Shown: positions 38,341 through 52,861 of the stretch, one piece after another
Layout of the letters: every line of letters begins with the position of its first letter
Numbering within the stretch: position 1 is the first letter of the stretch
Assembly: GCF_001949145.1 (NCBI RefSeq)
Contig: NW_019091470.1
Span: 163,584 to 227,583 of the forward strand
Length of the DNA: 64,000 nucleotides
Origin: Acanthaster planci
Lineage: Eukaryota; Echinodermata; Asteroidea; Valvatida; Acanthasteridae
Direction of reading: 5' to 3'
Translations under genes and position numbers: made by a program
The notes under the pieces: model-generated
Database searches by the model: none
What the model was told of the DNA's origin: nothing
What the model saw: only the letters and a program-made list of their open reading frames with translations

Positions 38341-41300
38341 AGGTGAAGTAGCTGTCCCCTATTCTTCCACAGTTGCCTAGCAACAGATTTCTGTATATAT
38401 CAATAGTCACACTATTTTTTGCCAGCACCTGGTAACCATTAAAGCACTAATAAGTTTAAAAAGCAACAGGAAACAATGAAAAGGAGTGAAGCATCGAAAT
38501 AAAGCACTATTGAAGAGCAAAAATAATTACGGAATGTAGTAGCCTACCGATGAGTCAGGTCACTTAATCCTTGAGTATTGTGAGCACGATGCACAGCTCT
38601 GCTGATACACAGTTATACACATTTGCAAAATTTTGGTCCATTTTTAAACGCCTTTCCGCCAAAAGCCATTGCAACTTTTGTATCACTCGACAGCAAAGTC
38701 ATTCTTTCTCAAGCAGCATCATAGGCTATTGTACCACCACCGCGAGCGCAATTCAAATCTCTGAAATGGAAATGTTCGCTGTTGTAACTGTTGTCAGAGT
38801 TGCCCCTATCACTGGCCATGTTCTTTAGCTCTTCCGTATAAACGGGCAGAAAATAATTAAGAAACGGTCATTTTCTAATGAACAAAGTGAAAAGTTTGGG
38901 GGCTTTGTTGCAGGAAAAGTGTCACCAGGCGTAGAATTTGCATTTAAGCAGCAATTGTCAATAACGACCGTCACTGAGCACAAAAAAGGCTTGCCTTATC
39001 CTTGGTTTCCATCGTGGATGATTTGCCAGAGTCGCCCAATTTGGTACGTGAGTCCTTTTTTTGCTGCATTGGACCACACTTCCCGCTCAAAAGAAATGCA
39101 GCCTACAGGTAGACTGAAGTTCCTGTCAGGATCGAACATGTACCCGTTTTTCCAAGATTGTGAATTCCTGAAGGGGAAAGGGAACTCACCATCTTGAAGA
39201 CGGTGCCTCTATTTACCTTCTTTTTTTGCCCAGCAGAAAATCATGTACACGTGCGACAATATGTAATTATTATGCCTTTGCCTCTGGGTATGTACATGTA
39301 CATGTGAACTTGTAATTGTGTTTTTTTCACCAGTGTATTGTATGCGTGTGGTGAGGCCAGATGCAAAAGATTACCAAAACCAACACTTCATTTTCACCTC
39401 AATATCTACCTCATTTTGTTGCATCTATTATGACTTGACCTATTCGCCTTCAACAGTCTGCCGGCCAGAGAACTGTTATTGGCTCCCTGCTGTTGCCCTC
39501 AAGGCTCCCCCTTTTCCGGACAAGTGAAGCTGGTAGATGCAATTCACATGGTGTGGTTAAGGGAAAAAATGATAAAAGGGGTGCCGTCATCCTTGATGAA
39601 GATGTAAGGTGACTCTGATCTGTGATGGCATTAAAGAAAATGTCTCCTGAACGTTAAGTATTGCCATGATGCTGAATTTTACTGCACCTGTTATATGAAT
39701 GCATCCTTAAAGGCACCCGTCCTGTCTTGAAATAAAATCATGAGTCATATTCCTTAGTGTTTACAGTAATCACCATATTTTTGTACAATCTCCTCCACCG
39801 AAAGAACACTTTAACTTCAAGTTCACTGTGTATTTTCAGACGATGACAAGTCCACAAGCTTTTCAGGAATGCACATTCAGCTCGCTGGCTCATGTCTCTG
39901 TTAGAGTCGCTGTCCAGTTTTTCTGGCCTCATAGACAGTGACGTCAGCTTTGCTTGTTTGCGTTTCGGCTCTGACGTTCAAGTATTTAGCAAGAAGGCCA
40001 GCTGGCCAGAAGATCGACTTGGCTGCCAGTCAGCACTGAGGGAAGGACCTGCCAAACTCTAATCCTGAGCTTGTATGCATGCTAATTGAATGGCGCGGAG
40101 TCTCTCTCTCCAGAGGATAGAGCCACACAAACTAGAATCCCAACTGTGCGTACGTTGATAAGACGTGCATGCCACCTATGATAAAAATGCCAGTGTATTC
40201 AGTATCATGATTCAACTTTGGCACAGAACCATGTTTAATTGTGCGTCAGTGGACCACCCCCTGTGCAGGTTTACCAAGAAGTTGTCCCTCGCAAGTCACT
40301 TTGCTTAGTTGACTTATAGAAGAGCATCCTTATTAAAAAGTGATTTGAAAACTAACAAGTGCACCACAATAACTAAAACACAGTGGAGAAATTGTATAAA
40401 ATTGAGTGAAATGTGCTGATAAACATTATGACTTAGAAACATACCCGTTACTTATACCGGTAAAACAACATAAAAATAGAACCCAAGAATTTTTCTAAAA
40501 TAACTGTTTGTTAAGAGTTGTTTGTTGTCCTGGATAACGGATGTGAGAAGAATAAAACCAATAGAAACGAAAAATGAAAATATATTGGCCTACTGTTAGC
40601 GCAAATAACAATTGATGGGGGAAAGGCCTACGTGTGGGTGAATTTCATGTTTAAATTACAAACGAATAAAGAAATTTACGTTTTCAGAAACACTGACATA
40701 GTGACAGGAGAACAGATACTGATCTGAATTCAGATCATGTGTATGCAATGTGCTTGCCTCAACCTTGACCTCCGTTAACCTTGACCTGTGACCAAGCAAT
40801 TTTTTATTGTGGGGGGAGGAGGCTGGTCTGCATCTTGACTGGTCATTGACCTCTGAGAGGTGATTCATGGTCAACAAACATTAGTGCCCTAAATCTCCTC
40901 ACACTGTGGGTTGCTGAGGGTCATCTGGCGAGGTCAGTCTTGTCATTCAACCAGTGAGACAATTATTAACCAGTTTGCTAACTAATGGCTAAGCCAGTTG
41001 TCATACAATGTACAGTGTACATGATGCACTGATTTAATAAGTTATCAGAGTCCTACATTTACATATTTTTTTCTAGTCTTCAGTCCAACCTCACACTCAA
41101 CTTAAAGGGACAGGATATTAAGTTCATGTCAGATTGACTGGATATAAAGTTTTACAGGAACTCAGTTTCCAATTCTAAAGATATCACTTTCATGAAGAAG
41201 AACATGTTACAAGTAAATTCTCGGACTTGTGAGCCCCCCTTTCTACAAGCAACAAAAGGAAGCATGTGGTTACATCATTTGGGGGGGGTTTCAATCAAGA

Positions 41301-42492
41301 GTGTACAGTTTGCTTTGTCATTGTGTCTGGGCTGGTCTTTGGACTGAGCCTGTTTCTTCAGATCGTTCGCTTATCAAGTACCGGTCTGCACGTGGACCAG
41401 TGATTGATCGCCAGAGGAAGTGTAAAGTGAAAATTCAAAGTGCCAGTAGTCTGCACTGTAGAGACCACTGTGAGCACTGCAAGGATATTGCACAACTGTT
41501 GATTAATGTACCAATGGTACGTACATGTTTGTATTGCCACATAATGCTGTCAAGTTATTCATCAGACTCGGCTGATTTTGACTTTCTGTACATGAAGCTG
41601 AATAGAAGTAGGTTGAACCACCATCCACTCACTAGACACTCTGTGTGTACGCTTCTTGGTAGGGCCATTGTTGTGGCTTGTATTAAAGTCTTTGGAGTCC
41701 TGGAAGACACATGTTCACCCATGGTTCACCTGTGTCGCCAATGAGGCGGGCTTTTTTCCTAGGACAAACCTGCTTGTCCATTGTTACCCTTTGACAATAG
41801 GTAGGTGATGCATACTTGGGGGGATTGAAAATTTCAGACTAAAAGACATCAGTGGTGTTTGTCTTTGCTTGTATTTGAATTTAGAAACCACGAACCAAGA
41901 ATAAAAACCCGTGTCCCTCTATTGTTGCCGTCTGTGCCTGAGTTCTTTATTTCCTCTCACGGATCTCTGCTGTCACTGTCAGAAATGTCCTCGCGGTTTT
42001 CATTTGTATAAAACAGTTTAGTTAACATAAAGTGGATGCCTTTTCCTGGTTTGAGAGTGCATCACCGTGCTGGACCAGGCACTCTGTAAAGGTGAATTGA
42101 AACTGACACCCTCCGGTGTTCTTTTCCCTGTTGCTTTTTTGCATCAGTGTGCTGTTTTTGAGGGATCGAGACTCCCCCAAGTTTCCAGAATCGCAGTTCC
42201 ATGTACTTGTATGTACATACGTTCATTGTACATGTACATACACATACGTTTATAAATTCCTAATGAAACAGTATAAATTGAAATGTTTCCTGGACTTTTT
42301 GTCATTCGTGGAAGGTTTTGTTGTATGAAAATTTTCAGAAGTTCTGAAAGGTAAATTTGAATATGTTGAAGGTGCCAATGATGTTCATGCTAAAGACCCT
42401 GTACTATACTACTAATCATCCTCATAACATGTGTGAGTGTCCTTCCTCCATGGTGAGTGTAAGTACTGGTACATGTACATTGTCAGTCAGTG

Positions 42493-42598
42493 AGTGAGTG
42501 AGTTGTAGTATGAGTTGCATGGTAAGTTGAATTTAAGACTCATTCAGTGAGTGAGTTGTTGTATGAGTTGCATGGTAAGTTGAATTTAAGACTCATCA
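42493..42598. repeat. 53-bp tandem duplication after a GTGA run
   Basis: The block AGTATGAGTTGCATGGTAAG with its flanks occurs twice with a 53-bp period (42493-42545 and 42546-42598), preceded by a short GTGA/GTCA run. Slippage on the simple repeat is the likely origin. Confidence 0.9.
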
Positions 42599-45500
42599 TG
42601 TATTGCTGTTTGGCTGTGTTTTTTTATTTGATCGAGTTACCAAAAGAGTGAAACCTTCACTCATTGGGCCGGACACCCCAGTGCACACGTTTGGCCCGTG
42701 CCATGCATCACCCGGCACCTTCACCCCAGTTAAAGGAAAAACACCTCTGCACCTCTCTTGGCTCCACCAACTTGGCAAACGCCCATTGAATCACCAGGGC
42801 AAATTCAAATGGACTTTGCCAGTCACAATGGTTGTTAACTGAAAAAAGAGACCAAGAGTGACCCTGAGCTGTTATGTTAAGATTAGCATGATAATCAGCT
42901 GAGGGCAACCCTCGCTGAACCCATCTGGACGTGGGGTGGAAAATCCTGCTCAAAAGAGGTTTCCTCAATATTGATGTCTTGACATCAACTTTATCCCAGA
43001 AGCTTCGTTTCGAGTTTGATGTTTGGTTATTATCTGTGATGTTTGCTGTCTCACACTTTCCCAACTGTTGCATTTGCTTGAAATGATTCAGCAGTTGGTT
43101 TGGCAACACCCCCGTGGTGCGCAATGGATCGGCCCTATTGTGTGGGTGATGTTGAGTGAATGGTTTGTGTACACTGGGGCCTGCTCGAAGGTTTGCTCGT
43201 AACAGCAGTCAGTAAACGTACTGTACTACAGTGGATGCACTGCCTGTTGTCACTGAGCTGAGTGATGGAATTCAAAATTCCAGTTCCTGTTGTGTAGATT
43301 TTCCCCTGGACTTACACGTACTGTGGAATATAGGAACCGGGGACCCATACTAACAAACAGAAATATGCAATAAGGTGAGTTGCTGCTGTGGTAGAATGTA
43401 AATGGTTTATTGTTGACCAGTTAAATAATTCTGATCAGTCATCTTCCAATGGTAAGAGCTGTGGTCAGAGCATGGAGCCAGATGGAATATTGTATGCTGT
43501 ATGTAGTGTTGATGCTTTGGGTCTATTCATATCATACATCATGTTGGCGTGGTTGGGGTTACTGTTGTGGTATGATTGATAGTTTGCAGTACGCTGTACA
43601 CGTATACAGTGAAGTACATGGATACCTTCACAATATGCTTCAAGGGAGGACCCACTTGATTGAAATGACTTGTAACCAGCTTTAGTCTATCAGAAAGAGT
43701 TTGCTTGTTTGACGTGGTGTCTGTTCTCAATGGGGTAATGGTGTCCAGTTATTTCTTCATCCCATGACATCAGTAAGCTTTGACGCATTGGGGATGGTGG
43801 CCACAATATTGAGGCTTTTGGCTTTAAACCTGTCGAGTCTAAATAAGAGGTGGTCCGAAATGCTGGGAGAAAATTGCTGCCGATATTTATGGTGGTAGTG
43901 ATTCTCTTATTGGAAAAGCATTGAACACATGCTCCGTGGTTTGGTGTTTCACCTTTTGCTCCTGTCCTGGTGACCCATACCATACTGGTCCAGTGCCGTG
44001 TGTGAATGTGCCGGTTCCGGGAAGGAAGCCTGCTGGTGCAGGTGAATTATAGGGTTAAATTCACCGAAACAAGGAATATGTTCATATTGGTTATTACTTC
44101 CTGCTGTATTTGTACCGGTAGCATGCTGTTGTCATTTGAATATTTGGCGTACACAGGACTGCATTAGTAGCCATTCTGTCATGTCGATGCTGGAATAATA
44201 CACGAGACTGATGAAGAATTTCAAGAGCCACACTGTCACTCCTACAGTTCATGCATTTATACAGCGGTGAGTAGAAACCGAGTGTGGTTATGGCATATGC
44301 GGGTACATGAGGTTCACACAATCACCATAGGAACAGAGTTGCCTTAATTTGGTTCATTTAAAAGTACTCTTTGAGGAAGTGTCACACTGCTTTGCGGGAC
44401 GATGCCTTTGTAAAATACACACCCATGCTGAAACCCTCCAATAATATCTCCTTAATATTTGTGCATACTTCTGGTGCCTCCCATTCCGATTGTAAAAATA
44501 TTTTGGACTGCAGTAGAAGAGCCAACTAGGTTTAACATATACATGGAGTGCATTTTGTCTCGTTCTAGTTCCAGTGTTGTTGCCAGTCAGTTTTTGTTTG
44601 GTGTTTACATCCGCACTTTGCTGCTTGGAAAGTCAGCTTATGTCCCACAAGGTCTGGAGAAGCAATTACATTTAAACTCCAGCAAATTTATTACAGTGGG
44701 GGGGATCTGTGAGGCTGCAGTCCCTCTTCTGCCCCCCCCCCCACAGCATTAACACTGTCATTCAGGATCAAGGAGGAGGCCCCGATGAACAGCTGTTGCT
44801 GCTGTGTCAGGAAGGGTCGGCTCTCCCCTTGGAGAGAGGCCCCAGCCAGGTGCTGGCAGTGTGCAGGGCACATCAAGGCCCATCGGCACTGTCAGTCTGT
44901 TGGATGGGAGCCTGTCTTGTGTTCACTGTCTCAGCTGGCCTTGAAGAGAACCAGGCAGGTTTTTCCATTTCAAGGAAACAGTGAGATCAGTGTGTGTGTG
45001 TGTCGTGCATTGGATTTGATGCCCTGAGATGGCTGGTTAGTTGGCAACACTGCTGCCAGTCTCTGTGCTCTTAGTAATTGTAACAGATGCGAGGAGTTCT
45101 CCTCTCCACTACAGCAGGGATTAGACCTGGAAGAAAACACTTCAATTAATCCTCATAAACCCTCGATTGCTGGCGCAAAAATAACGCATGAATCATCAGT
45201 ATTAAAGTTCAGCCTGAGTAGCTATGGCCATCAAGATGTGCATTGATGTTGTATTCCTCTTTGTAAAGCTTTTTGAAAAAAAATTAGCTGAAGTAGTTAC
45301 TGCCCCTTCAACACCGCAAGATCAGCCATCTCAAGATCAGCGAAGAACCAAGGCGTAAGCAAAGTACAAGGAAATTTACAATTTCTTATTGGCCAAACTC
45401 CCATCCCCAAGAGAAGTGGTATGGTTTACTGAGTTCGCCAGGGAAGAGGTGGGGGGGGGGGAAATTAGGGGGGAAAAACCTAACCGGGAGATAACCATCA

Positions 45501-46357
45501 CCAGCAGATTGAGTGGCACGACAACTGACAAGTCTTGGGAAATGGCCCGCGAAGTTGCGAAGAAACATGATGCAAAAATGGTGTTCCGCAGCATATGTCA
45601 GTCCAAGTTCCCCAGTTGTTTCCTGGTCGATTAAAAAAAACCCCAGAAACCGAGCTGTGAAATGAAAGGCCAAATACATGCAAATGGAAACATGACCCCT
45701 CATTTCTCTAGCCGAGGATGTAGGGCCCTATAAATCTTGGAAAGAGCTGTTTTCAAGTACTCTTCATGCGTCAGTAGATGTGCGTCATTGCGGATACATG
45801 TACATGTGCTTGTAAGTCAGTTGTATTAAGCACAAAATGTTACGGGACTTTTCTGGGGAAAATGTGGTGAAGAGGCCAAACGGACAAAGAAGAGTCGTCT
45901 GACATGAATGCATCCGTTTCCTGATGGCAAGCCATTCATTTTTGCCTTGTGCATGTACATGTATATGTAATTTGGATTTTCCCTGACTATCATGTAGAGT
46001 ACATGTTGTACATCTTCAAAATATGCTCGGAGATTTTGGTGGTTTTTGTTTGGTTGAGGAAGGCACATGTACATATATACATGTACTTCGTACCTGTAGA
46101 AGTCACTCTTGCTTCATGCTTTCTGCTTGGTGCCTTTCGGAACCAGTGCCTTCAGGACTTTTCACGCAGCATGACATTGGTTTCCTATCCACGATGGATT
46201 TTGGAGTATTCTGTCACATCCAGGTTCCTGTAAAAATGCCTCTTGATAGATTTTGGGTGGAACAGAAATTTACAGGTTATTTGAATTGGATAGGTCAGTC
46301 CACATCCTACATGTCTCGTCCCAATTCCTCCATCAGTCATCCACTAGCAGCACGGCC

Positions 46358-46558
46358 ATGCTTCTGCCCAGAATCCAGCCCCTGTCCCCTGGCGTGGCCA
46401 AGCTGCCGACAGCAGTCGGGCTGCCAGCAGCTTGGATTGGTTCCCACTGGGACGTCCTCCCTGAGATGGTCAGGAAACCAACCCCCCATGAACTGCTCCC
46501 CGCAACAGATGTGGTCAAGTCATTGAGTCCTGAATTACATGGATTGTTTCCTTCATAA
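46358..46558 (+). CDS. Small GC-rich open frame of unknown status
   Basis: An ATG at 46358 opens 66 codons, from MLLPRIQPLSPGVAKLPTAV to a stop at 46556. About the first 45 codons are GC-rich with many C- or G-ending codons, unlike the surrounding DNA, and a CAG precedes it. It is proline-rich, has no recognised domain and may be a chance frame in a GC-rich patch. Confidence 0.15.
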   Translation: MLLPRIQPLSPGVAKLPTAVGLPAAWIGSHWDVLPEMVRKPTPHELLPATDVVKSLSPELHGLFPS

Positions 46559-49357
46559 TTGCATCTGGTGCACACATTCCAAAATCCATTCAATGCAGTA
46601 TTACAATTTTACATCCATTATTCTATTGCTGATCCATGGTATATTTTTGTCCTTTGTTTTGGAAGTCACCGAGCACTGACTATTTCAGTTTAAAATCTCA
46701 ACATGTCTGGCACTTTTACCGCAGACTTTCCAATCAATTTTTCAGTACTGTCATAAAACTTCTATCAACTGATATTGTACTTATATATCAGGCATGCAAC
46801 TGTTTACTGTCCATGCGCATGTAGCTATGCACTTGCTACATGTAGGGCAAATTGAAAAGCAATGTATAAACTCTTGTACATGTATTTTATGTATTTCCTT
46901 GTTATGTGCTGAGAGCAGAGTTGCGTATCTGCAGCCCATAATATGGACTTACAAAGACCGTGGAGGAGGAATAACTTAACCTTTATGGAGAATGCACAGT
47001 TCATAAATAATGGTTTGCTTCACTGGATGGAGTGTCAAAGTTACTGCTCGGTATGACTGTTTATTTCTTTTTAAAAGGCAGTTCCGTCCACCAACAGTAT
47101 ACATGTACAGCACTCTTTGTAAGTGTCTGTCTGGTTAGCTAGGTGATAGATCACTGCTAGCAAGACTGTGCTCAGTGTGCTGCTGTCCTGATTCTGAAAG
47201 TCAAGCTCAAATAACTTGTAAATTGCCTTTTGTTGATCAGGATTAGGGTAGACCATGATCTGACCTACATGTACCAGGGGTAGATATCCCACAAAACTTG
47301 ATGTGATTTCATGCTTTTTAAAACATTTCCACTTTTTAGACTGAGCGATTTCAGGATATTCTTTGTTTGTGCCTAGATAAAAATTGGACACTCTCAAGTG
47401 TCTTGCCCTGTTCCAGATGAACTTGGTTCCAGCTTGAATGACACACATGCCTAGTATATTAAAGTCAGGAGATAGTGGCTTTGAAGTTTCCCACAATTGG
47501 GATGGCTTCTGGTTTCTTGATTTCACTCAGGCCTATAATAAGCTGTGAACCCACTCCTTTTACGAATGAGGTTCTTGTTGAGAACGGTCCCAACTTTATC
47601 TATCATCAGAGTTGCCCAAAAGATTATGTAGGCGCACCATCAATCACACTTGTTTGCCCTGTGCCCTGTCTGTCAGCATGCTTGTGTTAGTGTCAGTAGT
47701 CCAGACCTCTTGAGTTCTTGTGGCCTTGTGGTCAGCTGGATCTGAGGTCATGGCTGTACTGCTGTGCAGGTCATTACTGCATCACAGCAGACAGGCTTGA
47801 TGCCCTTGGTGCCAACTGGTGGCCTGTAGAGTTTGGGTGTATATGGGGTGGTGGGCATGATGTTCCATGGGGCTACTAGTGGTTAAGCATCATTGGTCAG
47901 ATGCATGTGTTGTGTGTGAACCTTTAGGCAATCATTTGCTGCATGTGATGGGATGCTTTACCTTGTGGTGAGGCATTGCAATAGAACTGTCAAATGGTAC
48001 AGCATTCAAGGCATTGAAATGCACACTTTTGTACATGTCCATGTACCAGTATATGGCTCAAGCAAAATTGAATTAATCTTTAAATGTACACAATGAAGGT
48101 GTTTCATTGACTTCTTGTGGTTGATGAAGATGGTACTGTACATGTATTTAGATTTAATACTGAAATTTTTTAAGTCGCACCTGCTGTCTGCTTTCTTGAT
48201 ATCAAAGACTTCACCATCAAAGACTAACCTTCATCAGAGTCTCCAAACCATGGAGTTTTCAACTGCATGCCTGTTACTACTTAGTAACCCTTATTCTCTG
48301 ACTACATGTAGGCCTACGTTGAATCGGTGTTCGAAATGAAGCTGGTTGAATCTCCGCCTCTCTTTTCAGGGTGTCCAAGAATTACACCTTTTCACCTCTG
48401 TTGTAGGCCTATACATTTGTTTCATGAAATGCTGTGTCTAAATTCCAAAATGGCCAGTCCCCCTGGGTAAAAGCAACACATGCATGATGAAGTTCTAGTT
48501 TTCACAACGATTCAACAAGAAGATTATTTGTGTTAAACTTTGTTGATGTGATCCCTGAACGAAAGATATATTTGTTATAGCTATCAGTACTCTCAGATTT
48601 TACTATCAGTAGGCCAGGGGCAGAAGGGATAGAACCTGGGTTCTTGCTGAATATACAGAGCAGGGTTATGGTTAATATTTGTTATTTTTCTTTGACCACC
48701 CCAGTAGCCTGATACCCTGCGAGTGTGACCTTCTAACAACTAAGAAAAACACCAGTGCTCATGGCTTTTGACAAGTAGGCAATTAAAGCCCATTGTTTGG
48801 CATAGTTTATTCACAACACCTGGGCACCTATTGTCCTCTGGGGAGTTCACTTACGCCTTTGTGCAAATATACTGCAATAACAGGTTTTCTTTGGGGGGGG
48901 GAATTGCATCGGTTTGAACTTGTATAACATATAAAATAGATTGAATAGCATTGACGGGGTGGGGTACATGAATGCACAGGAAGTGGTTCAGAGGAACATT
49001 TCCTTCCCACTTTTTGCTTCGCGGAAGGAACCTCTTGATGCCCGGGCATTCACGCTCACAGTGTAAGCAGCACGCCCAACCCTGAGTTGTGTGTGTGGGT
49101 TGTTGGTGAGAGATGCACATCCATCCATGGAGATTAATGGCAAATTCATTTGCCTACATAAGCACAGGCTAACTGCCACGTTGGTGTTGGTTCTGTGTTA
49201 CCATATTGACAAATGTTTGCCCTGCTCTCTCCATTTTGTTCGGAAATTAGTTTTTCATTTCTCAGTACTGCAGTTCCCCGAAGCTATACAAACACAAATC
49301 CATATTGACGTGGCTATCACCATGGTGCATTGACCAGTAGTCTGTTAATATGGATGC

Positions 49358-49399
49358 ACACGTACATGTACATATACTGTACATGTACACAGTACGTGT
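49358..49399. repeat. Imperfect palindrome made of ACATGTAC motifs
   Basis: ACACGTAC at the left and GTACGTGT at the right enclose ATGTACA and TGTACAT, giving a 42-bp imperfect inverted repeat. It is the most elaborate example of the dispersed ACATGTAC palindrome in this window. Confidence 0.7.
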
Positions 49400-50597
49400 G
49401 TCTCAGACATATTTTTGAGATAGTGCATCAAACCGAGTTAGTAGCCAAATCACCACAAATTTTGTTATCTCTCAGTTGAGATTTCTGAAGTATACATTGC
49501 AGAGGATGAACATTTCAAGCAGTAAAACAGGTGAATAAGTATTTCACTAAAGAGTGGATGACGTCACATTTGACAAACTGAAAGAGGAAGAAGCGAAGCA
49601 GAGGAACCGTCAAGTGTTCAGCGTTGAACAAATAGAAGCCACAGATAAAGCGGAATTGTTCAATGGTTTATAAGCACCAAGATCATGATAAGCTTGATAA
49701 ATTTTCAGCATACTCAGAGTTAGCGCACAAGTAGGTCCTATTTGTTGATTGTGGGGCTGTCGTTGATCGTGAGGACGACTCTTCTCCTCTGGGCTGCCAT
49801 TTGGTCGTACACTGCCTGCCAAGTGTCAAGTATGTAAGATGATTTATTTTCCGAGGATTTAGCCGAGTGTAAGCTGGTTGGGGTTCATCTTGGGTCTATG
49901 AAAGCTTTGAAAAAAACAGGAAAAAGGCCAAAATGCCGGAGGATATTTTTCCACTTTCGGTGCATCATTGCCAGGGAGTAATTTTGACTGAACATGAATT
50001 TCTAGTCCCTGGCTGATGGATTCCTTTCATGCTGAAGAATAACAAATAACTACTTAGCATCATTGACCTTTGTGATTTTCGTGCTGTGCCCTCTCAGCAA
50101 CATAACCAAATCCGGACAAATTGGAATTGTATGGATCCGTTTTTGATGATGAAGTGTGGGATACAATAAAACTGGTGCTTCTTTTTAAGGGAGGAACGCG
50201 CATAATTGCGGTATTATTTACTGCCATGACCTTGTGCTTTTGTAAACAACCTGATCACTTCTGGCCAGGTGAATGTGCACTGCGGTGTGGACATCAGTAA
50301 ATCCCTCAAGGGAAGATCGGAAGGATAAAAAAGATTGATTAAAACTGGGGGAAGACAAGATCAGAGATGGGTGCGGTTTCCCAGTAGTTTGAGGCCCAAC
50401 TTCAGAATACATGTCAATGGACAGAGGAGAGAATCGGCTGGGATCCTGATCTTTATAAAGCTGATTTGGGGATTAAGGGATGAAGTGAGGAGTGAAAGAT
50501 GGATGGGGACTGATCGAAGGAGTGATGAGAGTAAATCCCCCAAGGCATGGGGAAGGGCCTTGGTGAAGGGATCAGGAAAAACTTGCGAAGGGACAGT

Positions 50598-50870
50598 GGA
50601 ATTGTCCGGACAGTGAGCCACAAAGGGTCTGGGTGTGAAGACATGGTCTGGGGGAACCAAGCCTCGGAATTGTCTGGACAGTGAGTGGCGAAGGGTCTGG
50701 GTGTGGAGACACGGTGTGGGGGAACTAAGCCTTGGAATTGTCTGGATAGCAAGCAGCGAAGGGTCTGGGTGTGGAGACACCGTGTAGGGGAACCAAGCCT
50801 GGGAATTGTCTGGATAGCAAGCAGCGAAGGGTCTAGTTGAGGAAGCATGGTCTTGGGGAACCAAGTCCAG
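50598..50870. repeat. 68-bp minisatellite, four copies
   Basis: Units start at 50598, 50666, 50734 and 50802 with GGAATTGTC and are 68, 68, 68 and 69 bp long. Each contains CGAAGGGTCTGGGTGTG or a close variant and ends in GAACCAAGCC or a variant. A partial fifth unit begins at 50871 (GCAATTGTCC). Because 68 is not a multiple of 3 and the unit lacks stops, long minus-strand ORFs run through it. They are by-products. Confidence 0.92.
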
Positions 50871-51211
50871 GCAATTGTCCTGGATTTCGGCAAGTGTTTT
50901 AACCTTTGAAGAAGTGCAGTGGGGGATGGGGTGAGGGAAAGTTGCCTTTCATGGCCACACTTTGCACCCATACACATGTACCGCACTACCACAACCTCGA
51001 TAAGTTTGCCAGTTGATCTCTTTCGCAATTTTTTTGTGCCAGTTTTGGACGAAGCAAGGGTACTGGTATCGTAATTATACAAATGTAAGAAAGTTTTGGT
51101 CGTCTACGCATGGGGAAATGAACTAATCCTTAAATGGTAGTGTACATGTTCATGTACTAGTAATGGCACCTTTTTTCTTCCATTGTGGCCAGAACTAATC
51201 ATGTCTCTGAT

Positions 51212-51233
51212 TACATGTACATGTACATGTACA
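51212..51233. repeat. ACATGT simple repeat (longest array)
   Basis: Three and a half head-to-tail ACATGT units. Similar two-unit copies (ACATGTACATGT) are scattered throughout, for example at 3359-3370 and 58155-58173. Confidence 0.9.
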
Positions 51234-52825
51234 TTGTCAGAGATCAAGTCTCCATTTTACGGCCAAGATCTTGAGGGGAAGAAATAAAATGGTCCCCTTC
51301 CTGTCAGTGTAAGAATGCCCTGCCCTTATCCCCATTCCCAGTTCCTGAGGGTTGAAAAGATTGAGCACTGACCTACCAGTTCATGTATGGTATTTAGACA
51401 GCTGAGGGACGGAAGGGGCATATTTAGTCCTTGCGAATGTTTTGGTTTGTGGAGTATTATGATCCGTCTGTTTGGGATCATGGTTAGAGGTGTCTGAATC
51501 GATTCTGTGCTCTTTTGCTTGTTGCTGGGGAAAAAACAAATTCCGACGTCACCTGACTCACCCAGGTGCTGTCAGTGTTCAGATGCACCACACGTTGAAG
51601 CCACAGATGAATTTGTGGAGGGTTTATTGATTTTCAAATGCCGATACTGGAATAAATGTTAATTTTCTGAGGTACATATACCGGTAGCATCACAGTGAGT
51701 GCGTGAAGCTGCTGAGGCTGTTACCTTGCTCAGTAGAGACTGGAAGTGGTCTACCCAATAGGGATGAATCAAGGGTGAATCCAGAACTGAATTCTGGGGG
51801 GGGGACAGTGTCTGCGTAGTACAGTAATTAGGGAGAGCAAGTACACTTTGTGTGTGCCCTGTTGTAGGCCCTCAGGTAATATCACCACAGACTCGCGACT
51901 TCACTCAAACTTTTGTACGTTACTGTACCAATGTGTACGTTGAAAATAGTCTACCAGTCCAAATGGCTCTGTACCCTGTATTTGGTTGGGAATAATCCAA
52001 GGCCAACATGCGTGTGTTTGTTTTGTTCTCATTTGCTTTCAGTAATGCCATCTTCGGCTTGTCGGATTGTTTTCGTTTTGTGCAGGCTTGGAAATTTTTA
52101 TTGCAGTTTGCTCTACATATGCTGGCAGGGAATGCTACTTGCAAATATAGCGTACATGCACCGGACATGTACATGTATACATGCATAAGGTTGTGTACTT
52201 CTCTCTCGCAATTACAGTCCTCAATTATGACTTAAGCCTGGGGCGTTTTCCAGCCTGACATTTTTCCAAAGCCCTCTAAGCCAGCATAATGAGTTCTCAA
52301 GTCTCCATTCACGTCACTGGAATGACGAACGGACCAGCATCAGTTATTTTGGCAGCTTTCAAGTCATGCACACTTACATACTTACGTACATGTACAGCAC
52401 GACCATGCATTTCCGTTGCTTTTCAGAGACCACCGTCTCTCTGACAGGTCCGTCTTTTCTATTGCTCTCAAATGAACCGTTAACCTTTTGTCTCCTACAA
52501 ATGCATCATTAAAGTCCCGTGCATTTTGCCGTTATTATTAAGATTTCAATTTACATGTGTGCAAGTAGTTCACGGAGTACCAGTTATTTTTCACTTTCAT
52601 TGCATTGATTGGTAGGTTCACTGTAAGTAGGGCTCTATAGCTCCACAGTAGAGGTTAGCTTTTGAAACCTTGAGATCCATGTACATGCTGTTGAAAGAGT
52701 GTGGCCTTGAAGTGTCTCCCAAGTATTGATAGATACACATACATGTATGGCATGCACTTTGAACAGAGACAGACAAGGACTGTGGAAATCCTGCAGCATT
52801 CATTTCCAGACACAAGAGTGGTAAA

Positions 52826-52861
52826 CGTTAAGCAATCACCCGTTAAGCAATCACCCGTTAA
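52826..52861. repeat. 15-bp direct repeat, two copies and a partial
   Basis: CGTTAAGCAATCACC occurs at 52826-52840 and 52841-52855, and CGTTAA again at 52856. It lies about 90 bp upstream of the inferred acceptor of the semaphorin start exon. Confidence 0.93.

Noticed and set aside
41229-41744. 171-codon + strand ORF
   Set aside because: No domain, no splice context, rich in rare residues and no coding-like codon bias. Consistent with chance.
47071-47526. 151-codon minus-strand ORF
   Set aside because: No recognisable motif and AT-rich random composition.
50361-51082. Long minus-strand ORFs of 167 and 209 codons
   Set aside because: They run through the 68-bp minisatellite, which lacks stops in more than one frame. 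The protein is a repeat artefact rich in P, S and T.
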